64,000 bases of DNA. Origin: Datnioides undecimradiatus. Taxonomy: Eukaryota > Chordata > Actinopteri > Lobotiformes > Datnioididae. Each line of letters starts with the position of its first letter. The first letter of the stretch is position 1. The stretch lies in assembly GCA_008933995.1 (NCBI GenBank), contig WARS01000016.1, forward strand, positions 6,486,215 through 6,550,214, read 5' to 3'. The notes under the pieces were generated by a model. The model searched no databases, had not been told where the DNA came from, and saw only the letters and a list, made by a program, of their open reading frames with translations. Both the position numbers and the translations under genes were made by a program. Below are positions 1-11,900 of this stretch, piece after piece.

Positions 1-983
1 AAACAAAGAACTTACATGGTCACAGAAAATCCTTGATTTTGATTCACTGGAAGACCTTGATTAAGCTTTAAATGACCGGACAGCGTAACTGAACTGGTGT
101 CCAGTTGTGTGCAGTCGTAGCAGCTGTAGTAAATGATTACTGAGCCAATCTTAAACTGAGCATGTGGCCAAAAGTGAAGATATAATACAGAACAATGAGA
201 GACAGCTTTAGGAGGAGCTCAGCTTTTTTCACAACCCTCCCCCTGTATGTATAACACTAGGCCACTAACTCCCACCACCCCATAAACCATCTGCATGAGA
301 CTGCTCAGCAATGACTGCAGTTTAAAACACATGGAAGCGACCAATCTCACACAGGAAGAGCATCGCTTTGCCCTCAGATTAAACAACAGCTCATTCGATT
401 TTGGCTTTAATAAGTGTTTTTATATTTATTGAAAGAACTTCCCATTCAACACATCTGCTGTAGGTCCAAAAGAACAGAAATGCATAGAAATGCATTAGTT
501 TAAATATTGAAGTATTGGAACTGGAATAGTATTTCTGAAAAGTCATTGCTTCACAACCGTTCCACGTGATAGATAGGAAAAAGACTACAGCTGCTTGGTT
601 AAGTATGATGCTGTGGCACAGAAGAATAAGAAAATGACTTTGTTTCGTGTGTGTGTGTTTCCAAACTGTCCAATCAGAACGCATGTGCACACATTTTGAC
701 GCTGACAAACACATATTCAAGTTATATCACTGATAGAGGCAGCGTAATGTAAAAAACATTTTCCAGTCTGAAATATGTTTTATTTATTTATTTTCAGCAT
801 TTTGGCACTTTGCCAATCAGTGTCATCCATGTTATTCAGAGGAGAATTGCAACAAACCATTTGCTTTGTGGAATATGAATGCATGCGAGTAACAAACATA
901 TTGTACTTCATTACATTACTTAATAAATTCAATTTTAAAATTTGATGAAAATGTTTCTGCACATGTAGCAAGTAGATAAATAC
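1..983. other. Non-coding stretch, nothing recognised
   Basis: No gene, RNA or complete repeat is seen. The interval is AT-rich. A short TTTA run lies at about 779-795. Frames of up to about 110 codons exist on the minus strand, but they have low-complexity composition and no recognisable motif, so they are treated as chance. Confidence 0.6.
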
Positions 984-1432
984 TGTCATGGCCTGGACAT
1001 GAGGTGAGAGCGCAGGACCCAAATGCAGGCAGGGACAAGGAGCAAAAGATCTTTTAACAATTTATTTATGGGCTTAGGCTTACGGATGGTCAAGGCAGGC
1101 AGGGTCAAAATCCAGGTAGTCAGTCCGAACAGGACATGGTAAGTAAAAATCCAAAAAGCAAAAATGCAAAAACCAGAAATCCAAACTCAAAATAATCACA
1201 AGGGGACACATGGAAACATGGCAGGGACATGGATACAAACATAGCAAATGAACTGACAGAGAACAAAGGCAATGGCACAACTTAAGTAGACAGGGGAGGG
1301 CAGCAAAATGAGACACAGGTGAGACCAATCAACTAATCAAGACAGGAAACAAGTACACAGAAACAAGGGAAACCAATTTTCAAAATAAAACAGGAAACAA
1401 CAAAATAAAAAACTCAACTCAAAATCATGACA
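984..1432 (-). mobile_element. Solo LTR, Gypsy-like, with intact 5-bp target duplication
   Basis: The element begins TGTCATG (984-990) and ends CATGACA (1426-1432), so it has the TG...CA ends and short terminal inverted repeat of an LTR. It is flanked on both sides by the same 5 bases, aatac (979-983 and 1433-1437), the expected target-site duplication of a retroviral-type integrase. Read on the minus strand it has the usual fish Gypsy LTR layout: a pyrimidine-rich U3, a short AAGTTG region where transcription could begin, and a polyadenylation signal AATAAA (complement at about 1062-1069) shortly before a GCATTTGGGTCC-type end. No internal gag/pol sequence adjoins it, so it is a solo LTR left by recombination between two LTRs. 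The Gypsy family is assigned from memory of similar fish LTRs; the LTR nature itself is seen directly. Confidence 0.82.
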
Positions 1433-1539
1433 AATACAAACTCTGAAACTGGTTTATTTCAGTAAATAGATTTTCTACAGAGAGACCCCTTGACGATAGT
1501 CTACAGAGCCCTCTGATGGATGGAGAGCTTTGTGTCTTT

Positions 1540-2290
1540 GTAGCTTTGTAGCACCCTCTCCTGTTTGCCTATCACCCAACTGCTCCACCAACAGCAACAT
1601 TTCACCCTGTACGCCGGCCTTTCACATGTGGACACTAAGGACACTGTCAAAAGTTTGTCCATTGACTTTAGTTCAGTGTCACCCAGAAGCTCTCACTTTC
1701 TCTGCTGGGCCTTGACACCTCCACTATCTATGGATTTTGGACTTCCTGACAGAGAGAATGCAGTCAGTATGAATAGTAACATCAGGCACCATCATGCTGA
1801 GGATAGGCGCTCCCCAAGGCAGAATAATTAGCCCACCGCTGTTTGCTGAAGACACAACATTTGTGCAATGAAAATAAGCCAGCTGAGAACAGCTGAGATG
1901 GTTCTGAACATCTCACCATCTCGTTTGGTCCCTCAACACCAACTCTGCAGCCAAGAGAGCCTGTTTACCACCACCTGTCCTTACTATCACCTATCAAACA
2001 CTATGCGGAGATCGCGACTGGCTGCTTCAATCTGTGGTCTGGAAACTGTAAAGTCCGAGCACAAGATCCTGCAATTCAGCGAGGACAGCCAAGACGATTA
2101 CAGGGGTGTCTTTCAGCCGATGAACACTGCAGTGTCTCTTCAGTCATGAAAGATCTCGCCCACGCTTTGTTTGTCCCTCAGCCATCTGATACAAGGTTCT
2201 GCGACAGCTTTTCCCCTCTAAGCTGTTAGACTCTCTGCTGAACACTGCTACCTATGTATAATTGCACTGCATAGAACCGTTACTACTGAT
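1540..2290 (+). mobile_element. Decayed LINE reverse transcriptase fragment
   Basis: Plus-strand pieces in shifting frames match the order of motifs in the reverse transcriptase of fish non-LTR retrotransposons. An IDFSS motif lies near 1660-1680, then WILDFLTERMQ (about 1728-1765), then GAPQGRIISPPLF from 1806, then a FAEDTTFV version of the catalytic FADD box (about 1848-1870). A C-terminal LFPSKLLDSLLNTA-like end lies near 2205-2255. The segment normally found between the GAPQG...LLF motif and the FADD box is missing, so there is an internal deletion of a few dozen codons. Several stops and frameshifts interrupt the frame, and the second catalytic position reads E instead of D. The clade is not certain. 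The following 200 bases are probably its 3' untranslated region. It lies just downstream of the solo LTR, and no shared ends link the two. Confidence 0.72.
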
Positions 2291-3062
2291 GGTCACTGCT
2301 TTATACTATTTTCATATTTTTTCTATTCTCATTGTTTTATTCTACTCAGTCTCATGGTTTGCCTACTGATTTTTCTTTTTTTTTTATCTTGTTACAGGTT
2401 TGCACAGTACTCTTGTGTGTTTTGTCTGTTTTGATTTGTTGTGTAACGTGTCACATTTCTTTTTTTATATGATATTTGCTTCAAGGTATCACCGTGTTCA
2501 ATGAGAAACAGCAAGTATGCGGATGAATGACGAAAAAATCGACTTTTTGTTTATTTTCCTGAGTAACAGTGCTTCAAAAACACCCACCCTGATCTTTTTT
2601 CAAATCTGACTGTGGTCACACGTTTTCATTTACATATGTAAATTTTGGCATAATGCCATAGGCTGGCCAAAATGATTCCCTACTTTACCTACACAGTTTA
2701 TCTCAAACTGACAATCACAGGTCACATCAGGTCCTGATCTTAATCTGTTGATTCAACACAGACTATAAAACACTGTAAGTGGTCTAAAATCCTCCTCACT
2801 GGAGTAGTCTAATTGGTTTTGGACCTATTTGCAAGACAGTCATGTTGTAGATTACTTCCAATGACACCTGGGAATAAAAAATAAAATGAATAAATAAATA
2901 CATAAAGTAAGACATTTTAAAATTGTGGCCATAATGCTGAATGTTGGCTGTCAGAGTAGCTTAGGTGAAGGAAAGCCTAATGGAGGAGTGGTATGAAGAT
3001 GGTGAGCTAACATCCAAAATGTAGCTTATACACAAAGAGAGAAGGTGGAGAAAATCCATATT

Positions 3063-3064
<2 letters not shown>

Positions 3065-3102
<38 letters not shown>
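3065..3102. repeat. (AG)19 microsatellite
   Basis: This is an uninterrupted run of 19 AG dinucleotides. Perfect arrays of this length are usually polymorphic in fish. Confidence 0.97.
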
Positions 3103-3103
<1 letters not shown>

Positions 3104-6100
3104 CTGACAGAGATGAAGAGATGAGCGTGTACGTGACAGAAGAAGCTAAATGTGACACGTAGACGCCTCTGGCAAGATCTTAATAATGTGTTGTGTGCCA
3201 TGCACTGTTATTTTCTAATCTTGTATGAGAATGTTTGTGATTAGACAGCAGATAATCGGTGAAATTGCGCGTGATGCATTCCGATTTCAAACTTGGTGAG
3301 GGCCTTATGCAAAGACCTACAGGGAATAATGAAGATGGAGCCTGTATCACGATCGCATCACGTTTTTGATTGACAAAATGCTGGGACCAGATTTGGCTCC
3401 GTCTCTGCGGTCACCGAGTGAAGTCCTATTTAGCAACCTGACAGTGATGGTAAATGCTCATGTCTCCTGTTCTGACTAACACAATTAGATGAGTTCCATT
3501 CGTTCCGATAGTTAGACTGTTACAACTGTCGTCTCCGGAGCCATATGTATGTCTTGTGGCGAGAAGTAATAATAAAAAGCCATGATGCTGCAGTTTACAG
3601 CCACAAATCCACGAGCCACCAGAGTCCGACGCGCAAACACCAGACTGATTAGTAATACCTGTGGGTGAAATAAAATGCACGAGATAACAGAGTGCGGTTG
3701 AACAACAAAAGGCATTCAGAGAGAGCTAAATCAGAGCATTAATATATTCTGTCGAGGCGCTTTCCGTCCCACCTGACAGTGTGGAATATAGATGATTTCA
3801 TCTGGTTAAAATTCAAAGCCTCAATAAAACAAAAAAACAAAAGACAGTAGAAAGTCTTTATTAGGGCATTCTGCAGGGGTCTCTATATTTAGAGTTTTAT
3901 TCAAACAAACACTTTTGCTCACACAAATAATTCAGGTGCTCTTTGACAACAGACGACTGAATCCGTTTAAGAGGCAGGCTCATATGATTTTGAAATAAAC
4001 ATGCTGCCGTATTGCATTGCAAGGAAATGACTGAATCAGACAGGGGAAAGAGGGGCTGTGTGTTTGACTTTGTGTTTGCATGACACCTGAAACACAAAAA
4101 CACAGGTGTAAGGCTGTAGGGAGACAGGCGGCCATGTCACCTTGTGACTTTCCTTCTCTTAATTATTGATGAGGTGTCACCTCCAAACTATGAAACGGAG
4201 AGAGACTGCGGTTGGCGTACCACATTCGTTGACGCTTGACAAATGCAGAGAACTTTTTTTTTTCTTGCTCCTGTGAGAATATATTTAACTTGCATGTGCT
4301 GTATGTTGTTTGTGTCTGCTGGGATTTAACTCCATGTGTTCTCAATTGGTGTTTGTCTACGGAGCACTTTTAATAAACAGATGCCCCCGGAGAGAGAAAG
4401 TTCGTCAGATCAGGGGAGGAAATTTAAATTTAAAGTTATTAAAAACTGACAGAAGATATTGCACACTGTACAGAAATGCTATTCCGCGTTTGCGTGTAAA
4501 GCATCAAACCGTTCTGATAATTACATCCAGCTTATTTACTCATCTTTACTTAATTACTGTACAGTATGCATCTACTGCTGACGCTCAGTAATCTACAGCT
4601 CTCATACAAGAGAAGGGTTTGGTGACAAAAAAACAACAAAACAGACAAAGCTTTACTTTGTGCCCCATCAAACTTTTATTGTTTAATTCAGGTATTTTTC
4701 CAATATTATGCCAGAATTATGGCACGTGTTCTACATTTGCAAAACATTTTGATTATGTCAATTTTATGGCATTCTACCAAATAAATGGCAGCACAAAGCT
4801 GTTCATTGTGAGTATAGAAATAAAAATGGAAGAGATGTGAGACCAGTATGTAGTGGAGTGAGGCAACTCAAACAGGCGGACACGGCGCTGGAGCTGTGCA
4901 TAGATCGTGGCTATTACCATTAACAGTTCAGTCAGCGTGTTTTGTTTGTAAAACTGTTCAGTCAACCAGAGGGTGACATTGACGTACGCGCAACGCCTCT
5001 AAAGCTGAGCCATGTTCAAGCTGAGGTTCCTTGGTGCGCGGATCAATACGTGCCATTTCCCCAGTGTGAACTCATAGTTTGGAGACTCGTGCTTTCAAAA
5101 CCATCACAAAGTAGCAGACGGAGAGCATGTGGTGTTCAAAAGAAGGCTCCTTATGTGATCTTGACTGCATGAATGTCCACTCAGCATTTGTGAGGCTGGA
5201 GCTCATTTAGTTCAGACAAATCAGTCAATACAGATTTAATGTGTTTTGTCACTATCATTGAGCCTTATCAGCATTTTTCAACCCCTTATGCAATGTATGA
5301 GTCAGTCGTGTGTGTGTTGCATAGTTTTGGATTGTGACTTTTATCTGCTTTTGCATCACCTTTAGATGGGTTTGTGGGGCGAGCAACACTTCTTCAAATA
5401 CACAAGATTTATTAAAAATTGGCTCAGTCTAGCAGTATATCGTGATCAGTCATATCAAAAGGAATTCCGTGATCCAAGCACAGAGGTGGAATTTGAATCA
5501 ATAGTAAGCAAAATGTTGTTTAACACTCCAGTAAGTGCAGTTTCAGTGGCTTGACGGGCCCTGAGAGCAGACTGAAAGGGCTCAAAATGAAGATTTTGTT
5601 ATGTTGGCTGAAAGTTGCTGAGACACACCTCTGCCTGGGAAGGTCAGAGTCTGCTCGATAATTATTCAGCAATCCTGGATCAAAGTGTGGTTTCTTAAGT
5701 GGAGGTTAAACTGCAGCAGTCTGAAGGCCGGTGGGGGCAGTGCCAGTTGCGAGTGATACATTAACAACAGTCAGAGAGACGTCCTGAGATCCTGAAAGGG
5801 CTGTGGCTGGAAGGATGCGCAGGAGACAGGTTGATGCTTTGGAAGCTGAAACCAGTTTCCACAATGTATAAGAAGTGAGACCGGCTGGGACTGAGCATAT
5901 GAATGATCAACGAGTAATTCTACAAAGGCAGAGGGAGTATTTTTCTAATCTAATCAAAAATGAATCTGATCCATTTTATAGAAGAAAATCTACAATATTA
6001 TGAGCCATCAGGATGTATTTCTTTGTGTTTTTCGCTTTGATGCACCTGTCATTTGAGCACAGAGGAACTGGACATTGAAAAGCATTGAAAAGATGGATTA

Positions 6101-6708
6101 AGAGCGCTGATCTTCAGAGTTCTGTCGTGGCTGAAAATGCCTCTTCAGCGTCATTCATCATTCATTCAGTCATCAAATATGATTTGTCAAGTTTGTGGAT
6201 GGAGTTTTTATTAAAGAAACCCTGTCTGCTGGAAATTATGTTTGATTGCAAAAGCAAATGAGAGACCGGAGTAATTTGAAATATGTATTAAGTAAAAATT
6301 GTCTGGAAATATGTGAAAAGGAATTCACATTTAATATCTGCCAAGCGCTAAAATGTTCTTATTAAACATATTTGCAAAATGTATCCAATAGCCACTTCTA
6401 GAGTACAGGGTCCATTTGTAACAAATGGGATCCGTTAAATATTGAAAAAGTCAAAAGTGACTGAAAGCGCGAGTGGAGGAGTTTAGTTTATCGAGTCTGT
6501 GGTCTTTCTGAACTTCATCAAAAGTTCATGTGTTACCCGGGGTGTGAATCCTGATCTCTCTTATCACAGCCCGGCCCCCGAATCACCTCTACACCACCAA
6601 ACCTAGAAATCTCCAAAAAAATTCTGTTTACATGCAACCGTAATTGTTTTTCCACTAACATTATGTCCAGAAATGCAGTCTCTGCCCAGATTATGTTCAC
6701 AGGCAAGG

Positions 6709-6713
<5 letters not shown>

Positions 6714-6748
<35 letters not shown>

Positions 6749-6752
6749 CATA
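6714..6752. repeat. (GT)n-(GC)n alternating purine-pyrimidine tract
   Basis: A GT run (6714-6736) passes into four GC dinucleotides (to 6744), then GTGTGCATA. Every step from 6714 to 6752 alternates purine and pyrimidine, the composition that most readily adopts left-handed Z-DNA under negative supercoiling. Confidence 0.95.
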
Positions 6753-7235
6753 AAGCGCTACATTTATCTACAGCACTGCAGTCTCAGAGGCTGGAGGCTG
6801 TCCATGAGACAGGATCGCTACAAAATATAACACTCAGCATGCACAAAAAACACTAGTACATTAGATTTCTGAGAGATAAGTTTGCCTGAAACAGATTTAC
6901 ACTGTTTTGTCTAATTAGATGCACTTTTATTTCCGAAGTGCACGCGTCATTTTGTTTATTTATTTATTTTGCTCCTGTAACAAGAAACAAGACACACTGC
7001 GCTGTGGGACATAATAAATGTTCTCCCTCCGGCTTATAAATGTTGAAATGAATTGTTAGCTGTGGTGTTGTGTGCACAACAAGGCCACTGTGTCCGTTAG
7101 ATTTGCTTCCAACCAAACATTTCAGCAGGTGATTTCACTGAGGAGCTCTCCTCTGTGGTTCAAGGTATTTTAATTAGGTGCAGAAGTGTTTGGTTGGGAT
7201 GACAACCTGCATGCACATCCCCCGATGCCTCATAG

Positions 7236-7254
7236 TTTGAGAAGCAGCGGTGTA
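7236..7254 (-). mobile_element. Possible hAT-type MITE terminus
   Basis: The sequence TTTGAGAAGCAGCGGTG resembles the reverse complement of the CAGTGGTTCTCAAA-type ends of hAT non-autonomous elements, with two differences. No matching second end was found within a few hundred bases, so this is at most a truncated relic. Confidence 0.25.
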
Positions 7255-7786
7255 GAACAATGAAAGGCTACACCTCTCCGTGTTCCAGCACACCCCCAGC
7301 TGCCAGATTAAATCAAAGAGCAACAATGTTCAAAGGAAGGGCACGCCCCTGCCAAACCAATCCATCATCTGATGCAACAATGGAAGTCAGCTTTATGTTG
7401 GCTAAACATTTATTATTCATGCACCATTCATAAAGGAAGGCAAGTGAAGGGGGAATGAACATAAATCTCTCTGTTTCTTTTGGTTTATTTCTCTCTAAGG
7501 GAGAAAAGAACCCACCAATGTTTCTCAGACACACACGCTCTCCCTTTCATGAAATCTCAGGATTCATCAGTATATTGACCTGCAGAGAAAAACCCCCTCA
7601 GGAGTTGTTCCCACTTCCTTTTCTTTGTGAGCAGCCCGAGGATGACTGAATCCTGACAATTCAAACATGGCGATCTGTAAAGCGGTGAATTTCTCCACTG
7701 CAGTGCTTAATTGTTGCATTAAAACAGTTAAATTACTGCGGCGTCTCATTATTCATCTTATTATACTGACAGCAGTAATCAAAGCG

Positions 7787-7811
7787 TGATGATGATGATG
7801 ATAATGATGAT
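7787..7811. repeat. (TGA)n microsatellite
   Basis: A trinucleotide run of TGA/GAT units with one interruption (TAA at about 7801). Confidence 0.9.
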
Positions 7812-8754
7812 TAAATAGATTAATTCAAAGCAGATGTTGTTATTCCTGACGCATTGGAGATAGCTCATGTCTCAGTCCAAATTATGCACTAACAAAGCAT
7901 CTGGATCTTATTTCAGTCACATTCTTGAGGGACAGTGCCGCCGTCATTTGTGGTTTCACTAGAAGTATCACACTATTACAGAAATTTACAGATCACTGAC
8001 TTTGTGGTGTTTGTATAAATGGTATCTCAACAGTGCTGTGGCCCAAGGATAGAGGAAGTAACATTTCAGGATTGAAATCTGTAAAAACACCCGGTCCTGT
8101 GTTTTACATGTTGCTACATTGTGTCTTTACATTATGTCAAACCCAGTGAGATCCACCATTTTGGTCCATTTCATTTGGTTGCCTTTAGATACAGGTTTTT
8201 AGATCTTGATTGTTTTAAGATATGTATATTTTAACCATATGAGGGGATTTTTAGTCATCTGGATCTAAAGTCATCAGAGAAACAAGGAGGTCAAACAGCA
8301 GCAGCGGCAGCTCAGCTCTCAGCCCTCCCAAACGTCCAGCATTCGCCAAAGAGCATCAGAGGAGCACTCAATTTTATGTAAAAATGCTATATTTATGTAT
8401 TTTAGTGGTTTTGATCACCAGTTTTATTTGAAAGAGGTTTCTGGGGTTAACTCAGTTCCTTAATAAAACCTCCTGAACAACAAACACTGGAGTAATCCTA
8501 ACTGGGAGAAGATTGTGATTGTGGCGTAAACAGCAACTGCCTTGATCTCACACTATTTAATGACATCACCAAACTGTATCTTATATTTTTGTGTCTTGTT
8601 ATTGTTTTGATTAAGGGATAACTAGTGGCAGAAGCTGACATATTCTAAAACATCTCTGAAATTTATGAAATCTTAGAGTTTCAATTTGAAGGTTACCCTA
8701 GTTGATAAGTGGCTACAGTGTGGTCTGAAAGTAATTCAGCTCCAGTAAATGCCC

Positions 8755-8960
8755 AATACCAGAACTGAAAGCTAAGATTATAATCTACGGGGTGCCACAT
8801 GGCTCAATTTTAGGTCCTCGTCTTTTTATCAAATATGTTAATAATAGGCTGGCTGCTGGAATGACTGAGCCAAAATGTATTTAGTTGTAAAATATTCAGC
8901 AGTTTTCTGGGCTGTTGATGAAACAGGCTCTCCGGTAATACCACAAATTTGTGTTATTGC
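8755..8960 (+). mobile_element. LINE reverse transcriptase fragment (GVPxGSILGP box)
   Basis: An open frame from about 8785 reads GVPHGSILGPRLFIKYVNN, a clear version of the GVPQGSILGPLLFLIYVND motif of LINE reverse transcriptases of the L2/CR1/Jockey type. A degraded AVDET near 8905-8925 may be what remains of the FADDT catalytic box about 40 codons downstream. A stop codon follows the first motif. Only this short central piece of the enzyme remains. Its motif differs from that of the LINE near 1.8 kb (GAPQG), so the two are different families. Confidence 0.72.
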
Positions 8961-11900
8961 ACACTGCGATTTGGCATCCTTGTGGCCTATGGGTATGATG
9001 TTGCAAACATGTCAGTCATTGTCTCGTTCTTCTCATTTTACAGTCTGTCTTTACACTGTTAAAGTACTACGCAAGGCAAAATGCTAAAATGATTAAAATT
9101 AAGGAATGTTAAGAACTTAAAGTGTATGAATTATACAGTTGTTGTTCCTATTTTATTTGCTGACATATTGCGAGTGTAAAGCAGGTTTTATACATCAGTT
9201 AATGAATCGAACGTTCATACCAACAATTGTTTATACAGTACAGAGTACTGTATTATTAATCAGACATTTCTGTTAGATGTTGGAAAAACCTGATTAGCCT
9301 GTTGACACGTCCACCATATGCCGACTAGTTGAGAACTCCTTCACTGCTGCATTTATTATGAGTCACCGTGTGCGCTAGCATCTCTTTAATGGGAAAGTTA
9401 GAAGTTGGATCTCGACTTTAATGAAATAGTTTACTTGTCTCTAATGTGACACTGTGAGTTTGTGTAAATTACAGGCCACCAGAACTCAAAGGGCAGAGAG
9501 TGGTGGTTGTGAGTGGGCTGCAATTTCATAAAACCACGTGGCGCGTGGACCACTTCCATATGCATTCATCGCTTTCCATCTCCAGTGAATGGACAGCAAA
9601 TGAGAGAGCTGAGCGAGAAATTGGACTACAGGGGGACAGCCTACTATTATATCAAAATTTTAGAGATAGGACAAAACAAACACTTAGAGAGGAACGGTGT
9701 CGCCTTCTGTGATGATTTATTACAGTTTACATCAAAATGATACACGCTTTTATCCTAATTTCTAATAGCATTAGTTATTTCCTGCTGCTTATTCTGACTT
9801 TAAATATAAAGCATGGAGAAAGTATTACGGTTAAAAAAAGAACTACATCATTGTTTCCCACAAGAGCACTTGGATTTTGCCATGCACGATTCTGGCATTT
9901 GAGCAGTTCAGTAGACTGCAACATATTCCTCCTGGTCCCTGGGAATATAAGTTTCTTTTTACGAGTTTATTATAAAATCTGAAAAGAAATATGTCTTTGT
10001 GTTCTAATGACAGGAATGAAAAAGCCAGTTCACATATTTACACCCTCTTTAGTGTTGACAGGAATGACTGTCTTTGGAGTGATTTTGATTTTGTAGTTTA
10101 GGATAGGATTTGAGATTTTGTATTTTCCTCACAAGAGTGATTTTAGTTTATACTTTGTTCTTAAATAAAACTCTTTATTTTGGAACTTTGTTTGAGTCGT
10201 GCATTTGGGTCCATGAACCAGTCCTGTCAATGACACTGTGACAACATTGTTATGTTGCTTCAGACTCAGACTAAACAGTGCAGTCATTTTTTTTTTAATT
10301 AAAACAAAGTATTTACTTACATGCATATTAGTAAATACTTATATTCATTTTGAACAGTTACATACCTGTCCACTCAAAATTAAATATTATATTTCTATTG
10401 CAAGCTTTTGTTGTTTAATATATTTTGTAGATCATGTCTTCATATGATAACATGTATGGTATATTGTATGATATGATACAATATAATGACATGTTGTTGA
10501 TTAACTTTGTTGTGAGTTGATTTGAACAGCAAAGAATGGGAATTGCCTCTGAGAGGTACAAACATCCACATCCTAACACTTATAAAACAGTGAATTAGGG
10601 TGCACAGGAATGATTAGCATATTAAAAAACAAAAACACCAGTATTCTTTGTTATTATGTACTCATTCCCCATCAGTGTTTATTGTTTGTTTATAGTCAGT
10701 GAAGGAAGTCCCATATTTCAAGCTGTTTATTCTCTGCCCGAACAACTGAATAAATCCGACGATACAGTATCTCACACAGCAGCGGTTTGCAAAACAGACA
10801 GCGTTGATTTATCACTCTCATTATGCCACGTTAGCCAGTTTTAAGCAATGACAAAAGAGCTAAATGAGAGGGAGAGAGTTGGGCCTAAAAGGAAAGTTTA
10901 ACAAGTGACGTATTATTAATCTCAACCTCTTCTCTTCATCTTACACCTCTGTTTCCTGTTGACACGTGCCACTCTTTAATCTGGAAGGAGCAAATTAAAA
11001 GCGGTGCATGTCCCACAGAAGGTCCCTGCCACCCAAACTCTTAACCACAGCCATCATATCTTCCTCCACAGGGAGCGGTAGGAACTGGGTGTCCTGGCAG
11101 CATGTGCTCTGCAGACTTTACTTTCATTATTCGTGAGACAAACAGCCCAAAGAGTAACGAGCTCCCAGTGTTTCAAAAGTTCTAAAATCTGCAATTAACT
11201 CAATAATGTAAATAACTGTGACATTATTACAATTAATAAATTGAATGTTGCACTTTGTAACAGCCGTGGATATTATTTTCTGAATAAGTTTCCGTCAAAG
11301 ATCAAGGCACAGATAATCATAACCATAAGTTATAAAATGCTAATTTTAGTGCTGCAAATTAACACACACACACACACACACACAGATGGCAGTGGTGCTC
11401 ACAAACAAACGTACCCTCCTGCCAATATTGCAGCAAAATACAAGGAGCACTGACTTTTTTATGTTTTTGCTCAGATTTCTATGATTAAAATTATTTGTAG
11501 GCCTACAGCAGAACATTATTGACGCTCATACGCACACACCTCTCATTCTACATTCAAAGCAGAGGCGATTTCTTCGCAGCCCTTTTCTTTGTCTGTACTT
11601 TTAAGATTCCATTCCATGGACACTTGTTTCCATGGATACGTCCACGCTTGTCTCTCTTTGGTCCCACTCAGAAACTGGAGATAATCTACACCGCTGCTTC
11701 TCACTAATCCAGATTTTGAAATTACTGGGGCGGTCCTGGAGTCCGTGGGCAGTTCGGGAGGTTTAAGATCGGCTCAGTAAACGCCTCAAATGACCAGATA
11801 ATCTGGGTCGAGACCAGATTTCTCCTCTGATTGTCAGTAGGGCTGGTTGGAGTAAAGTCTGACTGATACTCCTGTAGTCTGAGCCAGGGCTGTAGTTGCA

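Larger units (their letters stand above)
2291..8754. other. Non-coding stretch with microsatellites
   Basis: No gene is recognised. The interval holds an (AG)19 run, an alternating GT/GC tract and a TGA triplet run, each listed separately. It also contains much unique AT-rich sequence. Segments such as 3240-3780 and 6880-7150 have the mixed, non-repetitive texture of possible regulatory DNA, but no specific site can be claimed. Confidence 0.5.
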
